DNA from: Abelmoschus esculentus
Taxonomy: Eukaryota; Streptophyta; Magnoliopsida; Malvales; Malvaceae
Length of the DNA: 64,000 nucleotides
NCBI GenBank assembly: GCA_035048815.1
Contig: JAUCBN010000006.1
Location: forward strand, 19,979,001 to 20,043,000
Reading direction: 5' to 3'
Shown: one piece after another, positions 34,648 to 47,305 of the stretch
Position numbering within the stretch: the stretch's first letter is position 1
How the letters are laid out: each line of letters starts with the position of its first letter
Translations under genes and position numbers: made by a program
The notes under the pieces: generated by a model
Seen by the model: only the letters and a program-made list of their open reading frames with translations
Databases searched by the model: none
What the model was told of the DNA's origin: nothing

Positions 34648-34748
34648 GACAAGATACTATCATTACTGTCTGGACAATTAGACACCAAACCCGTAATCGC
34701 AACGACCCAATTGTAAGAGCGGAGCTCTACCAACTGAGCTATATCCCC
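34648..34748 (-). pseudogene. Nuclear plastid DNA fragment: trnA-UGC 5' exon plus start of its intron
   Basis: On the minus strand from 34,748, GGGGATATAGCTCAGTTGGT followed by AGAGCTCCGCTCTTACAATT reproduces the 5' exon of plastid tRNA-Ala(UGC). The anticodon-region bases are changed: TTACA here against TTGCA as I recall the plastid gene. It then continues with the beginning of the group II intron (GGGTCGTTGCGATTACGGG, GTGTCTAATTGTCCAGAC, GTAATGATAGTATCTTG). It is about 100 bp long with several substitutions and no 3' exon, so it is not a working tRNA gene. Transfer by way of mitochondrial DNA is also possible. Confidence 0.8.
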
Positions 34749-36020
34749 CGATTTTAAAGTATGGACAACAATGAAAGTACGATTAGGAACAAACGATTTA
34801 CACCCGATTAATATATCTAATGTTCATGAAAACGAAAAGGGCTTCTTTCGAGGTGTAATCAACGACAAGGGCTTTAACTAGGTTCATCTGAATTGTTCAT
34901 CAAAACTTCAAATCAAAATTATTAGAAAGTGAAAAATTCTAAATGGATCTTCCAATACTTGTAAATATAAATGGCTCAAAAATATTCAAGGATCTCATAA
35001 AGGGACCATGAAAACTATACGTTGAACAATAAAATGTGGGGCTAAAAGTATGAATTAAACAGCAAAACCATGTGTGCCAGGACAACGACAACGACACATT
35101 GTGGACTGTCAAGTATAAACATCATGCTTGGCACCAGACAAACCCTACCTTGCTGGCATTATTTCATCCGAGGAATATCCGAAACAAAAACACATATTAA
35201 TATTATATAATTTATACTTAGCATTTATATCTGGAAAAGCTCAAGACTTAAGATTCAAACATGATGAAATGGGACCTCAAGCTCAAGTCTTTGACAAAAT
35301 CTTTAGGCACTAACCCTATACTTTTGTTTGTTATCTGCTAGCTTTTGATATATGAACTTGTGTCTTTTTATACACGGATTTAATATCAAAACTATATATG
35401 AAATTTATGAACTATAAATTAGTCTAGTGTAATGGAGCGTTGAATTCTCTAAATAAGATATGGAGTTTGACTTTTAATATTGCGAGTAGAATAAACTAGA
35501 CTGGAAAGTAAGTCTTATAATGTACCTTTATAATAATCAATAAAAAATTCTTGAAAAGAAAATATTTTTCTGTAGAATTGGGTTTGAACACAAACCAATT
35601 CATTGAGTTTAAAACTCTTGTTTTCAACTTTTTCAATTTTACAAGATACCTTTAATGATTATTTGTAAATTTTTATATATTTTCAGTTTTAAAACCAGCT
35701 TTAATGATTTTTTTATATATTTTGTAATAATAACCCTCTATTTTTTCTGTATAGAAACAATAAAATTTTAATACGAAGTGTAAAATTTATTTTACACAGG
35801 TGATCTTATATGTACGTTATAAAATTCAAATCTTAAATTTTAGTTTTAGCCTTTAAGATTAAAATCTAAACTATAAACCTTACCCTAAAAATTCTAAATA
35901 TTAATCTTATTATCTAAACTCTAAACTTTAAATATATAAATTTTAAATCTAATTAAACTCATAACTCATAAAATTAAAAGGTCCATATATGTATATCGTC
36001 TCAAAGTTTTTTTCCATATA
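34749..36020. other. Intergenic, nothing recognised
   Basis: The ORF at 35,128-35,313 has no family resemblance I can name. At about 35,860-35,990 there is weak CCTTACCCTAAAAATTC-type repeat. Confidence 0.4.
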
Positions 36021-36029
36021 TAAACTACC

Positions 36030-36860
36030 TGATTTATATTTGTTCTCTTAGGTGTGAAAATGGTTTCTCTTTCTCATGCGTTTATTCATGTTTCCATTTT
36101 AAATTATAAGATTTAGGGTTTAAGGTTAAAGATCAGGGATTATGGTTAGTGGTTAGAGAATTAAGGGTAAGTATATTTTTAGGGTGTAGAGTTTAAAGTT
36201 TAGTATATAAAAAAAATAAGAGTTAGAGTTTAAATTTTAATTTTTTAGAAAATTTCAATATGAGGCATAAAAGAAGGCATAAAATAAAGAGGTATAGGAC
36301 TTTTACTCGGGTACATAGATTCAATGATTCATCAAAGAACAAATATATGTTTGTCCTTTTATAGGGGTAATGACTTTTCTCGTACCTCCTTTGAATTTTT
36401 TTTAAAAAAATTAATTTTTAACCTTAACCCTTATTATCTATATTCTAAATTCTACACCCTAAAAAATACACCCTATCCTTAATTCCCTAAACCATAACCT
36501 TTAACCTTGAATAATAAACCCTAAACTCTAAACCCTCTAATTTAAAACAGAGGCATGAAAGAAGACAGGAAAGAGGTAGATGATTTTCACTCCTCTATTG
36601 GGGTAAAAATCACTAGCCTCTTTCTCATGCCTCCTTTCATCCTCTTTTGAAAAAAATTAAAAAATTAAATTTTCAACCCTAACTCATATTTTCTATATTC
36701 TAAATCCTATACCATATACCCTAAAAATACACCTTATCCTTAATTTGCTAAAACATAACTAGAACCCCTAACCCTAAATCTTAAACCCTAAACTTCTAAT
36801 TTGAAATTGAGGCATATAAGGAAGCATAAAAAAGAGGTAGATGATCCCAACCCCTCTATT
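36030..36860. repeat. Inverted plus tandem copies of a CCCTAAA/TTTAGGG-type repeat
   Basis: Three related segments are present. About 36,050-36,310 is in one sense (GATTTAGGGTTTAAGG, TTTTTAGGGTGTAGAG). About 36,360-36,590 and 36,600-36,860 are in the other sense and tandem to each other at roughly 240 bp. Shared words include ACCCTAAAAAATACACC, TATCCTTAATT and GAGGCAT(G/A)(A/T)AAG. They are telomere-like in flavour but too irregular to be real telomeric arrays. Relatives lie at 26.6, 30.2 and 39.3 kb. Confidence 0.65.
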
Positions 36861-37660
36861 AATGTCATTTTTACGTCAGGCTCTTAAATTTAAATTTTAA
36901 ATAGTAGACCTTAAATTATAAACCTCATATATATTATACCATCAAAATTTTAAAATATAATCATAAATATTAACCGTAAATTTTAATTCTAAAATTACTT
37001 TTTTTTAATATAAAGTATAAATAAGAAAAAAAAACTGAATAATTTTCATTCATGAATTAGATTGAAACAAGAAGATTCTAGTTTATTGGAGTTGGTGAAT
37101 AATTTATTTGATTAAAGAGTAACCATTCATAGGTTTGGTTGGGAAGTCAAAACATTTTCTTTCCTTAAATGTGTTGATAACTGAGTTAAAGCAATATTTT
37201 AAAGCATTATTTCGACATTTTAGATTCAACCAGGTAATGAAAACGAAAAGGTTTTCGGCCTAATGTGACCCACAACTCTTCCTCTCATTCACTCGATCTT
37301 GAAAGGCATTTACGCTCGTGTGTTGTGCGTGTATTATATACTTACTGTATTATAGAAAACAGCTAAGTCCAGTCCTAAGAGTGAGACAAGCCAATAAAAC
37401 GCGTCCAGCTTATATACATTACCCACAAAACCTTTTTCATCCAAAACCAGCATCATCCCTCACCCATCGTTTTCTACTTTCAGACTCCTCCAATATAACT
37501 GCAAACCCTAAAATATTACTACTAAAAACACAACTTGCCTTGGGGTACCACGATTTGCACCACGAAATCCCCACGCTTTAGCCTTTCTCTTTAGAGTAAT
37601 TCTGCCTGTTCATGGAATAAACTCCAATGGACCAATACCATGCTAGTACTATAAACCCTT
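36861..37660. other. Upstream region of the ERF gene
   Basis: AT-rich up to about 37,240, then more balanced. The ORF at 37,318-37,581 is probably chance. The last few hundred bases presumably include the promoter. Confidence 0.4.
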
Positions 37661-37664
37661 TCAG

Positions 37665-37672
37665 TATATATA
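37665..37672 (+). promoter_or_regulatory. Putative TATA box of the ERF gene
   Basis: TATATATA, about 155 bases before the ATG, in an otherwise mixed-composition promoter. It would give a leader of roughly 120 bases. Confidence 0.45.
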
Positions 37673-37824
37673 TGCGTATGGCTGACCCTAATAATGTCCA
37701 CCAGTGTGCCTCGATTAGACCAACCCCAACATGCAAGTCCCACATCGATCCCTTCACAAGTATTAGCACGTACGTGTGAGTACTGACTACTACTGTGCCA
37801 TAACCTTTTCTTCTACTGCTCTAT

Positions 37825-38358
37825 ATGGCATCTAAATCCTCCAGCAAACACCCATTGTATCGTGGAATCAGGTGCCGGAGTGGCAAATGGGTGTCTGAAA
37901 TCCGTGAACCACGCAAAACTACGCGTATATGGCTCGGTACGTACCCCAAGCCAGAAATGGCTGCTGCCGCCTATGATGTGGCTTCCCTAGCCCTAAAAGG
38001 TAACCAGGCTGTTGTTAACTTTCCTGACGCCGTTGCTTCATATCCAACTCCTGCTTCAACATCATCTGCCGACATACGAAAAGCCGCCGCTGCCGCTGCC
38101 GCTGCTGCCGCGTCACTGAAAAAGTCTGAGAGTAAAATGAATGAGACTAATCTAGTAGGGACACTTCAACATCATGAGATCAAAGATGTAGAAATTACGG
38201 CAGAAGAGTATGTGGACGAGGATGTCTTTTTGAACTTCCCTAATTTGTTAGTGGACATGGCGGAGGGGCTGCTGGTGTCACCTCCGAGAATCTGCTCAGC
38301 GCCTTCCGATGATGACTCCCCCGAGAATTCTCATGGGGAAAGCTTATGGAGCTATTAA
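37825..38358 (+). CDS. DREB-type AP2/ERF transcription factor (group III, ERF025-027-like)
   Basis: An intronless gene of 177 residues. A single AP2 domain spans about residues 11-68: YRGIRCRSGKWVSEIREPRK, then RIWLGTYPKPEMAAAAYDVA, then LALKG and VVNFP. Val23 and Glu28 occupy the positions that mark DREB proteins, as opposed to ERF proteins with Ala/Asp, so DRE/CRT (core CCGAC) binding is expected. A run of about ten alanines (residues 87-96) is encoded by a GCC/GCT repeat. The C-terminal half is acidic (VEITAEEYVDEDVFLNFPNL) and ends LWSY, the activation-type terminal motif of group III members. The product is nuclear by family and probably acts in abiotic-stress or developmental transcription. 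The ATG follows the TATA by a reasonable distance and no basic PKK/RPAGR extension precedes the domain, which argues against the CBF subgroup. Confidence 0.92.
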   Translation: MASKSSSKHPLYRGIRCRSGKWVSEIREPRKTTRIWLGTYPKPEMAAAAYDVASLALKGNQAVVNFPDAVASYPTPASTSSADIRKAAAAAAAAAASLKKSESKMNETNLVGTLQHHEIKDVEITAEEYVDEDVFLNFPNLLVDMAEGLLVSPPRICSAPSDDDSPENSHGESLWSY

Positions 38359-41300
38359 ATTTTATCCATTTTTCCAATAATGCTGCGACATGTCACGTCT
38401 TTTCTATCTCTTGTGGGCAGGAACAAGGACCAGTGAGTTTGACAAAATGAAGAAAAAAAAGGAAGTGGTCATTGCAGCATTTATTGCAGCTTTGCATAAA
38501 CCTGTCTGCCTTTGAAAAAATAGTACTCCAGATAATATAAACTAGAGACAAATCTAGTAAACAAAAAACAAAAACAATATTTATGCACAAGATAAAGTGT
38601 TTTGCAGTACCTAAATACTGGGATTTAAGCCTTTGATTAGGGTTTCAATATTTCTTTACTTAGGAGTGCTGTTTTAGGAATATATATATAATAATTCAAT
38701 CTGCTGCTTTTAGTCTTCTTCTTCCTTCTTTTACATTATATGACTGTTCAAGTTCTCCTCTTCTCCTCCTCCTCTGTGATCGGCAGAATATGAATTCGAA
38801 GTCTTATTTTTAAGCAAATAGATTATTTTTGGGGCAAATTCTATAGATATATACTCATTACCAAATCCAACCATTTGAAGCAAGCTTGTAAGACTCAGAT
38901 GATGTTTCTTTAACCATGTTAGTCACTTTACTGGTGCATGAAATTTTCAACTTTTTGGAATTCGAGAAACTTTCGAGTCAAACTGTTAAGAGAGACGTGA
39001 CGGGGGGACCTAATTGCTCCGTGTGTCAATATCCAATTGATGAAAGATTGAAAACAAAGAAATGGAGTTGAGTCAATCAAAACTCAAAAGTATAGAGAGC
39101 TTAAGATCGATGTCTATTTGAATAAACAGGAGTAGTGCTTAATTGTCGGGGGATCTTATTATTAACTATAAACATGTGTCTCAACTATACGCAGGACGGC
39201 AGCATTAATTGGTTGGAAGGGATCATCGTAGTTAAGGTCTAGGGTATAGGTTTAAAGTTTAATAGCTAAGGTTTAGGGTTTATTGTTTAAGGTTATAATT
39301 TAGGGTCTAGGGTCTAAGGTTAGGGTTTAATAGTTAAGGTTTAGATTTAGGGATTAGGATTTAATAGTTTAGATTTAGGGATTAACATTGGATTAATGTT
39401 TATGATTTAAGGTTTAAAAACGTAATTAAAGAATTATAACTTTTTAAGGACGTAATTAATTACATTCTATTATATTCTATTTAAAAATAATCAAACAAAC
39501 ATTAACTTTTAAAATTTATAAATTTAATAAATTTTTGTCTATTCTAATTTTTATTCCAACTTGGTTATTTGTATCATTTCTTTGATGTTATTGATCGTGA
39601 TAGCCATAATATAACACATTATTAGGGCTGAACAGAGCAATGGATTCGGTCTGCCGAATTGTTTGACTCTTATTTCAACCCATGGTAATGGGTTTCCAGA
39701 GACCAATCAAAAAATTTACAATATATTTTCTATAACTAAATTAAGTTGAGTAATGTAGCTTAAATTCTATCACAGATCTTATATTATGCCTTAAAGTTTT
39801 TAGTCTTTCTTTTATTAAAACTAACATTTTAGTCATATACTATTTGTAAAAGTACATTCTTTTATGTTTAGTATAAATGGAATATTTAATATATGTATGT
39901 TTGAAAAGTGTATTATAATTTAAAAGTATAAAAATATTACTAGTTGACTTAAATATTTTGGTTTAAACATGTTTTAAGTTGAAAAAAAAATCTTCTGGTC
40001 CTAATCTTACCTTTTTCTTTGCCCTATATTAAAAAATATAAACCCTAATTTTAATTTTTAAAGAATACATCATATTCTTAATTATTTTTAAGTGTCCTAC
40101 AATTTATTCGATATTAAATTTTGAGAGTAAAGAGGAATGATTTATAATGGTGTTGGCCTTTTCTATAATAACATGATATATAACCAATTGTGATTGGATA
40201 ATTTCTTTAGATAAAATAATAGCCAATTTTGTAACTATTAATGTTAGAATATTTTTTAAAATTCTAAAAATTAATGAACTTTTAAATATCTATATACTGA
40301 TAGTAAACATTTATTTATTTAAGATTTTGAATCTTCCAATTCTCCGAGCACGCCCTTGGTTAACAAGTGCTTTGAAAGAGAATATATAAATAATTAAAGG
40401 AAAATCTTGGCAAAAAAATAATTAAAGGAAAATGGATGGAGATGAGAGTTTCCTTGGAGGCCACACAGTCCTCTATTTTTTATTTAATGGTATTATAATA
40501 ATATTTTTACGGTAAATATTGGGGTTGAAATTCACACAAGTTGATTCGCGAATAAATAATTATGATCATCAAATTAATTAATAAATCTTGTTTTAATTAT
40601 CTATTTAATATTATTTTAATAGAGGTTATTTTTTGACTTTATTTATTACATCATCCGTGGTTTAAATAATTTTATTTTTAAATAATTATTTTATAATTAT
40701 TCATCCATTGATTACATGTAAAAAAGAAATGATGATTCACCTTAAAAAATTAAAATGAACAAATCTGATTAAGACCACAAATTACATAACAAACAGAGTT
40801 CACCTAATAATTTTTTTATTTTGATATAATAAAATTACACATAAACCTTATAAACCTTATAAATATTATGTTACGACTTATGATCAAGTTAAGATTATTA
40901 AAAAATATAATAAAAATTGAGACAAAAATTATATATAGAGAAGCTAGGCTACCTCACATTATCAAAATTCAAAAACAAAACTAATGTATATAAGAATGTC
41001 AATTTCGAATCCAATCGATTGCATTTCACTCCAACTCGTACTTCACTTACGTATGATGTAAAACTATAAGTTTTATATATTTTTCGGATCGTTAGATGAG
41101 TGAAATGAATAATTTAGATTAATTCATTTTTTCGAGTGCTAATTTTTTCATATACTATTAATAATGTTAGTAATTTATTTTACTCATCCAATCATCTAAA
41201 AATAATGTCATACTTAACAATTCTTACACTATATAAATGATCTTTCAAAAAAAAAACACTATATAAATTAAGGCTTAAACTTTTGACAAATAATTAGTTA

Positions 41301-44300
41301 AGAAACTAATTTTTTTACACTCAATTAAGCCCTTGAACCCCCCAAAAAACAATTAATTAAACCCTTCAACCAAGAAAATAAATCAATTAAACTCTTTGGA
41401 CAATTTTAACTATTAAATCTTGACAATTTTTTATGGATATTATCGGAACATGATACAATACAATCCTATCATATTGTATTTAAAAAAAAATCAAAAAAAA
41501 TATTTTTTTATATAAATTTTATATGTTTTTTATAAATTTTAGAACATTTAAGGAATTTTTTAAACAAAATAAAAATTCTAAAAAATATTAAGGAAAAACA
41601 TTGTGGTGCGTTATACTATAACAGTGAATCAAAAAAATTATTCAAATTTAATAATAAAAAATAGTCAAAAAACTTAATTGAATCAATTCTTAATTTAAAG
41701 ACTTAATAAAATTTTTAAAAAATTAAAAAAAAATTTAACTCTTAAATCATAAATAAATTTTATCCATATATTTTATTTAAAATAAATAATAGTACTTGAT
41801 TTTCGGTCCAACGATAAGATAATGATGGGTTTACAGTATTGGGGAGTCATAATTTAAACATATATTATGAGGAAAATATTTCTATTAACAACTGTATATA
41901 TAAAGCTGATTAAACCGAAAGGTTTAATAATTAAATTAAATAGATATTTAAATTATATTTGTAACTTAATTTTAGTGCTTAAATATTTGTTTTAATTTTT
42001 ATTTCAAACATTTTAAGTGTTAGATTATTAAAAAAATTGTTAACCAATTAAAATATAACATTTGACAAGTTTTAATTTATAATTTATTTTAATTAATTTT
42101 TAAATAAAATTAAAATTAAAATTTAAATTTAAATTTAAATTTAAAAATTATCAATTTTAAATTTTTATAAAATAGTCTCAAATTCTTAACTCCGAAACCA
42201 AAATCTCTAAATGCTTTTTGTTTTTGCAGTTTATTGTCTCGTCAGAGATCATCAATATCGTTGCCGGATTATGACGACCATTTCTCTCAACCATCCATCG
42301 TTAGTAACCGTGATAGGTGTTTCGAACGACTTTCTTTTCACGAATTTATCTTCCTTTGGCATTAGGAAACATATCGACACATTTACGTGATTGAGATCAT
42401 GGTGGTCCGACGGGAGATATGGTGGCCAGAGGCATGACCATCAGTTGCAAAATTGATCGGGAAAATTAAGAATTTCGGTGGGTCATTTTATGAGTTTTCA
42501 AAATTTTACGGATTTTTTAAAAATAATTTAAAATAAATTAAATTTAAAAAAGAAATAATATAAAATTAAAAATAATTCTTAAAAAGTAACGGTATGATTA
42601 GCACCTAAAGTGACCAAAATGAAAATTTAGACATCTATTCAAAGCTAAAAATAGTTTAGACATTAAAAATTAACCACAACTATAGTTTAGGCACCTATTT
42701 TACCCTTAAACTAAACTAAACAATAATACAAAAGAAGATACAATGATGATTGGTAAGTGATCTATTTGTTATAATTTTTAAGCATAATATATTTTTGATA
42801 GAACAAGTAATATCCGATTCATTAATTGATTAATCTATATTAAATATTATAAAAATCTATTATGAGAATAATTTTTTTTTACTCAATTTATTTTATTTAT
42901 AGTACTAAAATTTAAATCATTAATTTTACTTAAAAACCCAACGGACTATTTTTTTTTTCTTTTAAACTAGTACAAAGCATGTTTTTTTAACACAACCTTA
43001 AACTAGACTACATCTCAGCCCTATGTCCTATATCACTTTTTCTCCTGTTTAAGGAGACACACATCTAATGCAATATCTCGTGGGTCCTTCATGGCATGTT
43101 GGAACCCTCAGCATCGTCCAAATTGCAATCTCATGTTGTGTTATGACATCCCATTGGGTGATTATCAAATATTATTGTCTTTGCTTTGGTCCCCCAACAC
43201 GAATGATTTAGAAAGGAGAAACGAGCAAAACGTGGTTAAATTGAGGTCGGCCAACAAAATCTTTCAATAATCAAAACAATATGATATATGCAGGAGTGTG
43301 GTCCGGAAACTTTATTTTATTTACTTTTTTCTGAAAAAGAGATGGCCGACATACCCATCTTGTCTTGCAATTTCCATCACCCTTCGTTTTCAGTCTCATT
43401 TTTCCACTGCTGGATAATCTGTCTTTCTCTTTATATATTAAAATAAACAAAAAAGAAAACGAAAATGCCTAACAAAAACAAAAATATATGTCGTGTCTTT
43501 TAATTAATGAGCATTGCATGAATGCAATTACAACGTGCCGACCTACACACACTTATATTACCTATATTTATTTATTCTTTTATTGCTCTTTTAATTTCAG
43601 AGTCTAATCCTGGTTAATTCATATCGATTCATTATTATACATTTAGTTTTGTTAGGTGAAGCTCACAGTAGGGATTTTCTACGTATACAACGTCTCGAAT
43701 CTGAGATTTGTTTAAACAAAATCAAGTTGCTTATTATTTTGACCAACCCCTGTTGGTTTATATTTTTTCTTTTAATAATTAATTTAGAATGATATTATTA
43801 AAAAAATAATATAAGTACAAATTTGAGGGGAATTTAGATATAAGTATCATTTTTTATAATGGAATTTTTATTTTTTTTATTAAATAGGTGACATGTAACA
43901 CCATGTAATTGTTTATGTAATGAAAAAAATGTTGCCTGTCCTAGTATTCAAATCAAAGATAGCAAGAGCAATAATCCCACACACAACCCTCACACTGCTG
44001 TAAAGTGATGTTTTGGTTACATCAGTGATAATGAACAGTTTTAAAGTTAAATCTACTGTGAAGTTAACTACATTTATTTTAACTAATTTTATAGATAATT
44101 ATAACATTATTAATATATTTAAGTAATTATAATATTATTTAATGTTAACATTTACTTTATAAATACATTTTTAATTAAAGTTGCAACATTCATATATTAA
44201 CTTAACAAATTGTGATATTAATAATATATTTTAATTATAATGATGATTAATATAGTAATATACTTTTAATCAATGTTATATATTTTATAAAACAAATTAA

Positions 44301-45040
44301 ATAATCTAATTAACTTAAAATATCAGTTTAACTTTAAAATCATTTTTTATCAATAATACAATGAAAACATCAATTTGATGTAGTGATTCGATACGAAGAT
44401 TAATGTAATACTAAAATTCCTATGATATATATTTTAGTATACCGTATATAGTAATAATATATTTTAATGTATATTTTAATATATACTTAAATAATAATAA
44501 TAATGATTTCTCTAAAATTTATTATATATTATAATTTTCTTTAAAATTTATCTTTTTCTTTTTTTATTTATATAATAATGAAAGTTTATTTTAAATACCT
44601 CCAAAACTTTGAATAATTTATATCCTTTTAAAATTTTTACATTAAAAGTAATTTAATCCTAAACTTAAAAATGGGTGACTTATTTTCCTTCAAAATTTTC
44701 TTTTTCTTATTTTTTTTTATCAATTTTGTTGGTTTAATTCAATTGGGTCATAATTTAGATTAATTTAATAAAAATTAAATTAAATATTAATTTAAATTTA
44801 AAAATTATAATTTTTAATAAAAATATTTATTTAAAATTATAATTAAAATTAATTACACTAAAACTAAATAAATTAATTAATTAAATTAAATATGTAATAC
44901 TAAATTTAAATATTAATCATTAAATTAATTCTCTTAGTGCATTCCTGATTTTAATTTTTTTAAGCATAATTATATTTATTAATATTTTAAAACTATCAAA
45001 TTATAGATATCCTTAATTACTAAATATCAAGTATTGTAAA
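38359..45040. other. Long gene-free AT-rich region with scattered repeats
   Basis: At about 39,225-39,420 lies a degenerate TTTAGGG-type stretch (AAGGTTTAGGGTTTATTG and similar). Around 41,270-41,770 CTCAATTAAGCCCTTGAACC and a weaker inverse suggest a non-autonomous Mutator-like element. At 42,230-42,450 a GC-richer patch sits between AT-rich flanks that read TTAGACATTAAAAATTAACC and similar; its nature is unknown. A (TTAAA/TTTAAA)-rich palindromic patch is at 42,110-42,140. No ORF of protein-like composition was seen. Confidence 0.4.
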
Positions 45041-45054
45041 TATTAGTTCATGTC

Positions 45055-45420
45055 AATAATAGGTCGAGTTCAAAACAAGTCGGATAAATTATCAAGTCAT
45101 GTTTAAAATAAGTCAGGTAAAATCAAGTCTCTAGTCAATTCAGTTTGATAATATCGGTTATCTATCAGGTCAGACTCGGGTTCGGATTCATTTCAGTTGG
45201 ATGCAAGTCAAGTTTCGAGTCCACAGTAACATGTTCAAATCGGATTCGGGTTATTTTCGGTCAGATACAGGTCAGGTTCGGTTACAACAGTAATATGTTC
45301 AAATCGTGTTTGATCATTTTCGGTCGGATATAGATCAACTTCGAGTCATTACATCCTCGAATCAAACCAAATCCTGACTCGAACAAGTTTCAGTTAGGCT
45401 TTCATGTCGGGTCAACTTTT
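45055..45420. repeat. GTCGGATTCGGGTT-type interspersed repeat
   Basis: Contains GGTCGAGTTCAAAACAAGTC, then three spaced copies of a roughly 60-bp theme around (A)CA(G)TAA(C/T)ATGTTCAAATCG followed by TTTTCGGTC. It is the better-preserved relative of 9,050-9,390. The internal theme recurs about every 65 bp between 45,225 and 45,345. Confidence 0.6.
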
Positions 45421-45665
45421 TATGTTGTCTCTGGTTAGAATTATAAAAAAACTAATAATAGCCTTCATAATTTCTTTAGTATAACTATGTTTTACCATTT
45501 GACTAATTGACATGAAGTCGAAACCGGGGGGAAAAATGCAGAGGTTGGCAACATGATAAAGGGGAGTGATCGAAGTAACTGTAAGTTGGCAGGGTGATAG
45601 AGGCATTGCCAATGGACGAGTTCTAAAAGATAGAATTTGGCATTGAATTCTCCACCCATTTTTTT

Positions 45666-46452
45666 TTATTTTCGGCTCAGGGTCTTCCTTTCTGACATAG
45701 CTTTATGGGAAGGATAACCTCGTGGAAAACTTAGACAAAGATCCTTATAACCCCCTGGGTGCTTAACTGGTTCGTAATCAAAGGGAACCCATCTCCCAAG
45801 ATTCAATGAATAGAGCGCAGCATAGTTTTCACGGATTCTCCATTCACAGAGATTAACCTTGTTCTGGGCGCAATCATAGCTCTCTTTGTACGCTACAAAT
45901 GGGTGCGTCATGGTACATGTTTTTGACGTAAATTTCATGCAACGGTAGCTCTTCAGGTTTCTGGCATTTTGCCTCGCACATGGAGTTTTCGTATAGCACC
46001 AAAACGAGCAAGAGATGAAATTTCTGATGTTGGTTTGCATGGTGATGCTGAACGGTTTGGCGTTGATAATATTGGGAAACTTCAAATTATCAATTTATTG
46101 AATAAAAGGGGGTAAATTTCAATCAAATTTCTTGTTGTTTACTGTTATTAAATCACCTAAACCGACCTAATTAACTCTGGAAAAATATGAACTCCTAAAG
46201 ACTAATACAAACAACTGGAATTTGGTAACTTATTCACAACAGTTTGCTTATGTTCAAGAGTTTAAAACCCAATGGCCAATAGCATACCTTGAAGACAAAG
46301 AACCAGTACCACCCTCATCTTCAGTAAACAACGCTGGGTTCCTAGTCCTGGTATATTGCACCTTAACACACCTGGATGGAATAGAAGAAACACTTAATAG
46401 AAAGCACAACCGTCCAACACACCATCAAACAATAAAAGCGCGCAGCTTTCAT
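45666..46452 (-). CDS. Candidate S-protein-homologue-like secreted peptide gene, uncertain model
   Basis: The main exon (45,666-46,079, minus) encodes about 137 residues with many cysteines. Its second half reads CMKFTSKTCTMTHPFVAYKE, SYDCAQNKVNLCEWRIREN, then LGRWVPFDYEP. This follows the pattern C..F...FxxY....DC...NxCxWxIxE......W...Y of the plant self-incompatibility S1 (SPH) family. The CxSKxxDLG block expected before it is not recognisable, so the gene may be divergent or decayed. A separate frame at 46,452-46,372 (MKAARFYCLMVCWTVVLSIK...) looks like a signal peptide, ends CAG|GTGTGT, and is in phase with TTT at 46,079 after an AAG. That acceptor lacks a pyrimidine tract, so the join is tentative. 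SPH proteins are small secreted ligands. Most SPH genes are intronless, another reason for caution. Confidence 0.35.
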
Positions 46453-47305
46453 CGGCTAAGAAAACTAACATGAGCCCCATGGGTTATACAACAACTGGGG
46501 GTTGCAATCGAGTGGAGAATAACCAATAATCGATCCGAACTAACGAGTGTGGAGATAACTGAAATCTTCTCTCATGAGGATGAGACTGAAAGTTCTATCA
46601 CCAAAACTCATACGAGGGTTGAATTAGATGATAATCGTTATATCTGAATAGCAGGATAACCGAATTGTACTCATATAAATCATCGTGTGAATCCCTAAAA
46701 AATATCAAAGATCATAATATTTTACAAAGTTGGATGGTCTTAAGGATAATTTACCTAATGTCTTAGAAACAATAAACTAGTATGATTGACTTAAGTAATT
46801 TTGAATTCGTAAATTTTATAAAAATAATTATAAATTGATATATACAACGTTATAAACGTGATTCAATTTAGTTTGGTTTAAAATACACGATAATCAAGAG
46901 CTCTTATATTTATATAACCATATGAAAGTGTAGATTTGTTTAGAACGGTTTTCTATATCCATATGAATCTTTGAATGTTAAAAGGTCATAAAAATATAAT
47001 AATAGATTTCTTAGAAAACAATTTTAGTAATGACTTTGAGAATTCACAAAAAATTTTACATGATAAATCAAGAAGTGAACCTTATATTTCTATAATTATA
47101 TGAAAGTCTAGATTTGTTTAAAACAAATAATTCTTGATTCTGAGTTATATATTAAGATTTATTAATGTTTTAGTGAGCAAAGGTAAAAAAAAAAAAAAAA
47201 AAGATTGCATATTGTATTCAAATGCAACAACGATAGTGACTATAGAAATTTGTTATAAAACGCACAAGTAATAGATTTATGGTTTTTAATATGCCATGCA
47301 GCATA
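46453..47305. other. Intergenic, nothing recognised
   Basis: Contains a run of 18 A near 47,187-47,204 and two diverged copies of a stretch with TATATAACCATATGAAAGTGTA and TATAATTATATGAAAGTCTAG, about 175 bases apart. No gene. Confidence 0.4.

Noticed and set aside
34700..34748. Functional tRNA-Ala gene
   Set aside because: Only the 5' exon and intron start are present. The 3' half and acceptor stem are missing.
36400..36840. Interstitial telomere array
   Set aside because: The CCCTAAA words are irregular and embedded in a longer unit, so this is a dispersed repeat and not a telomeric array.
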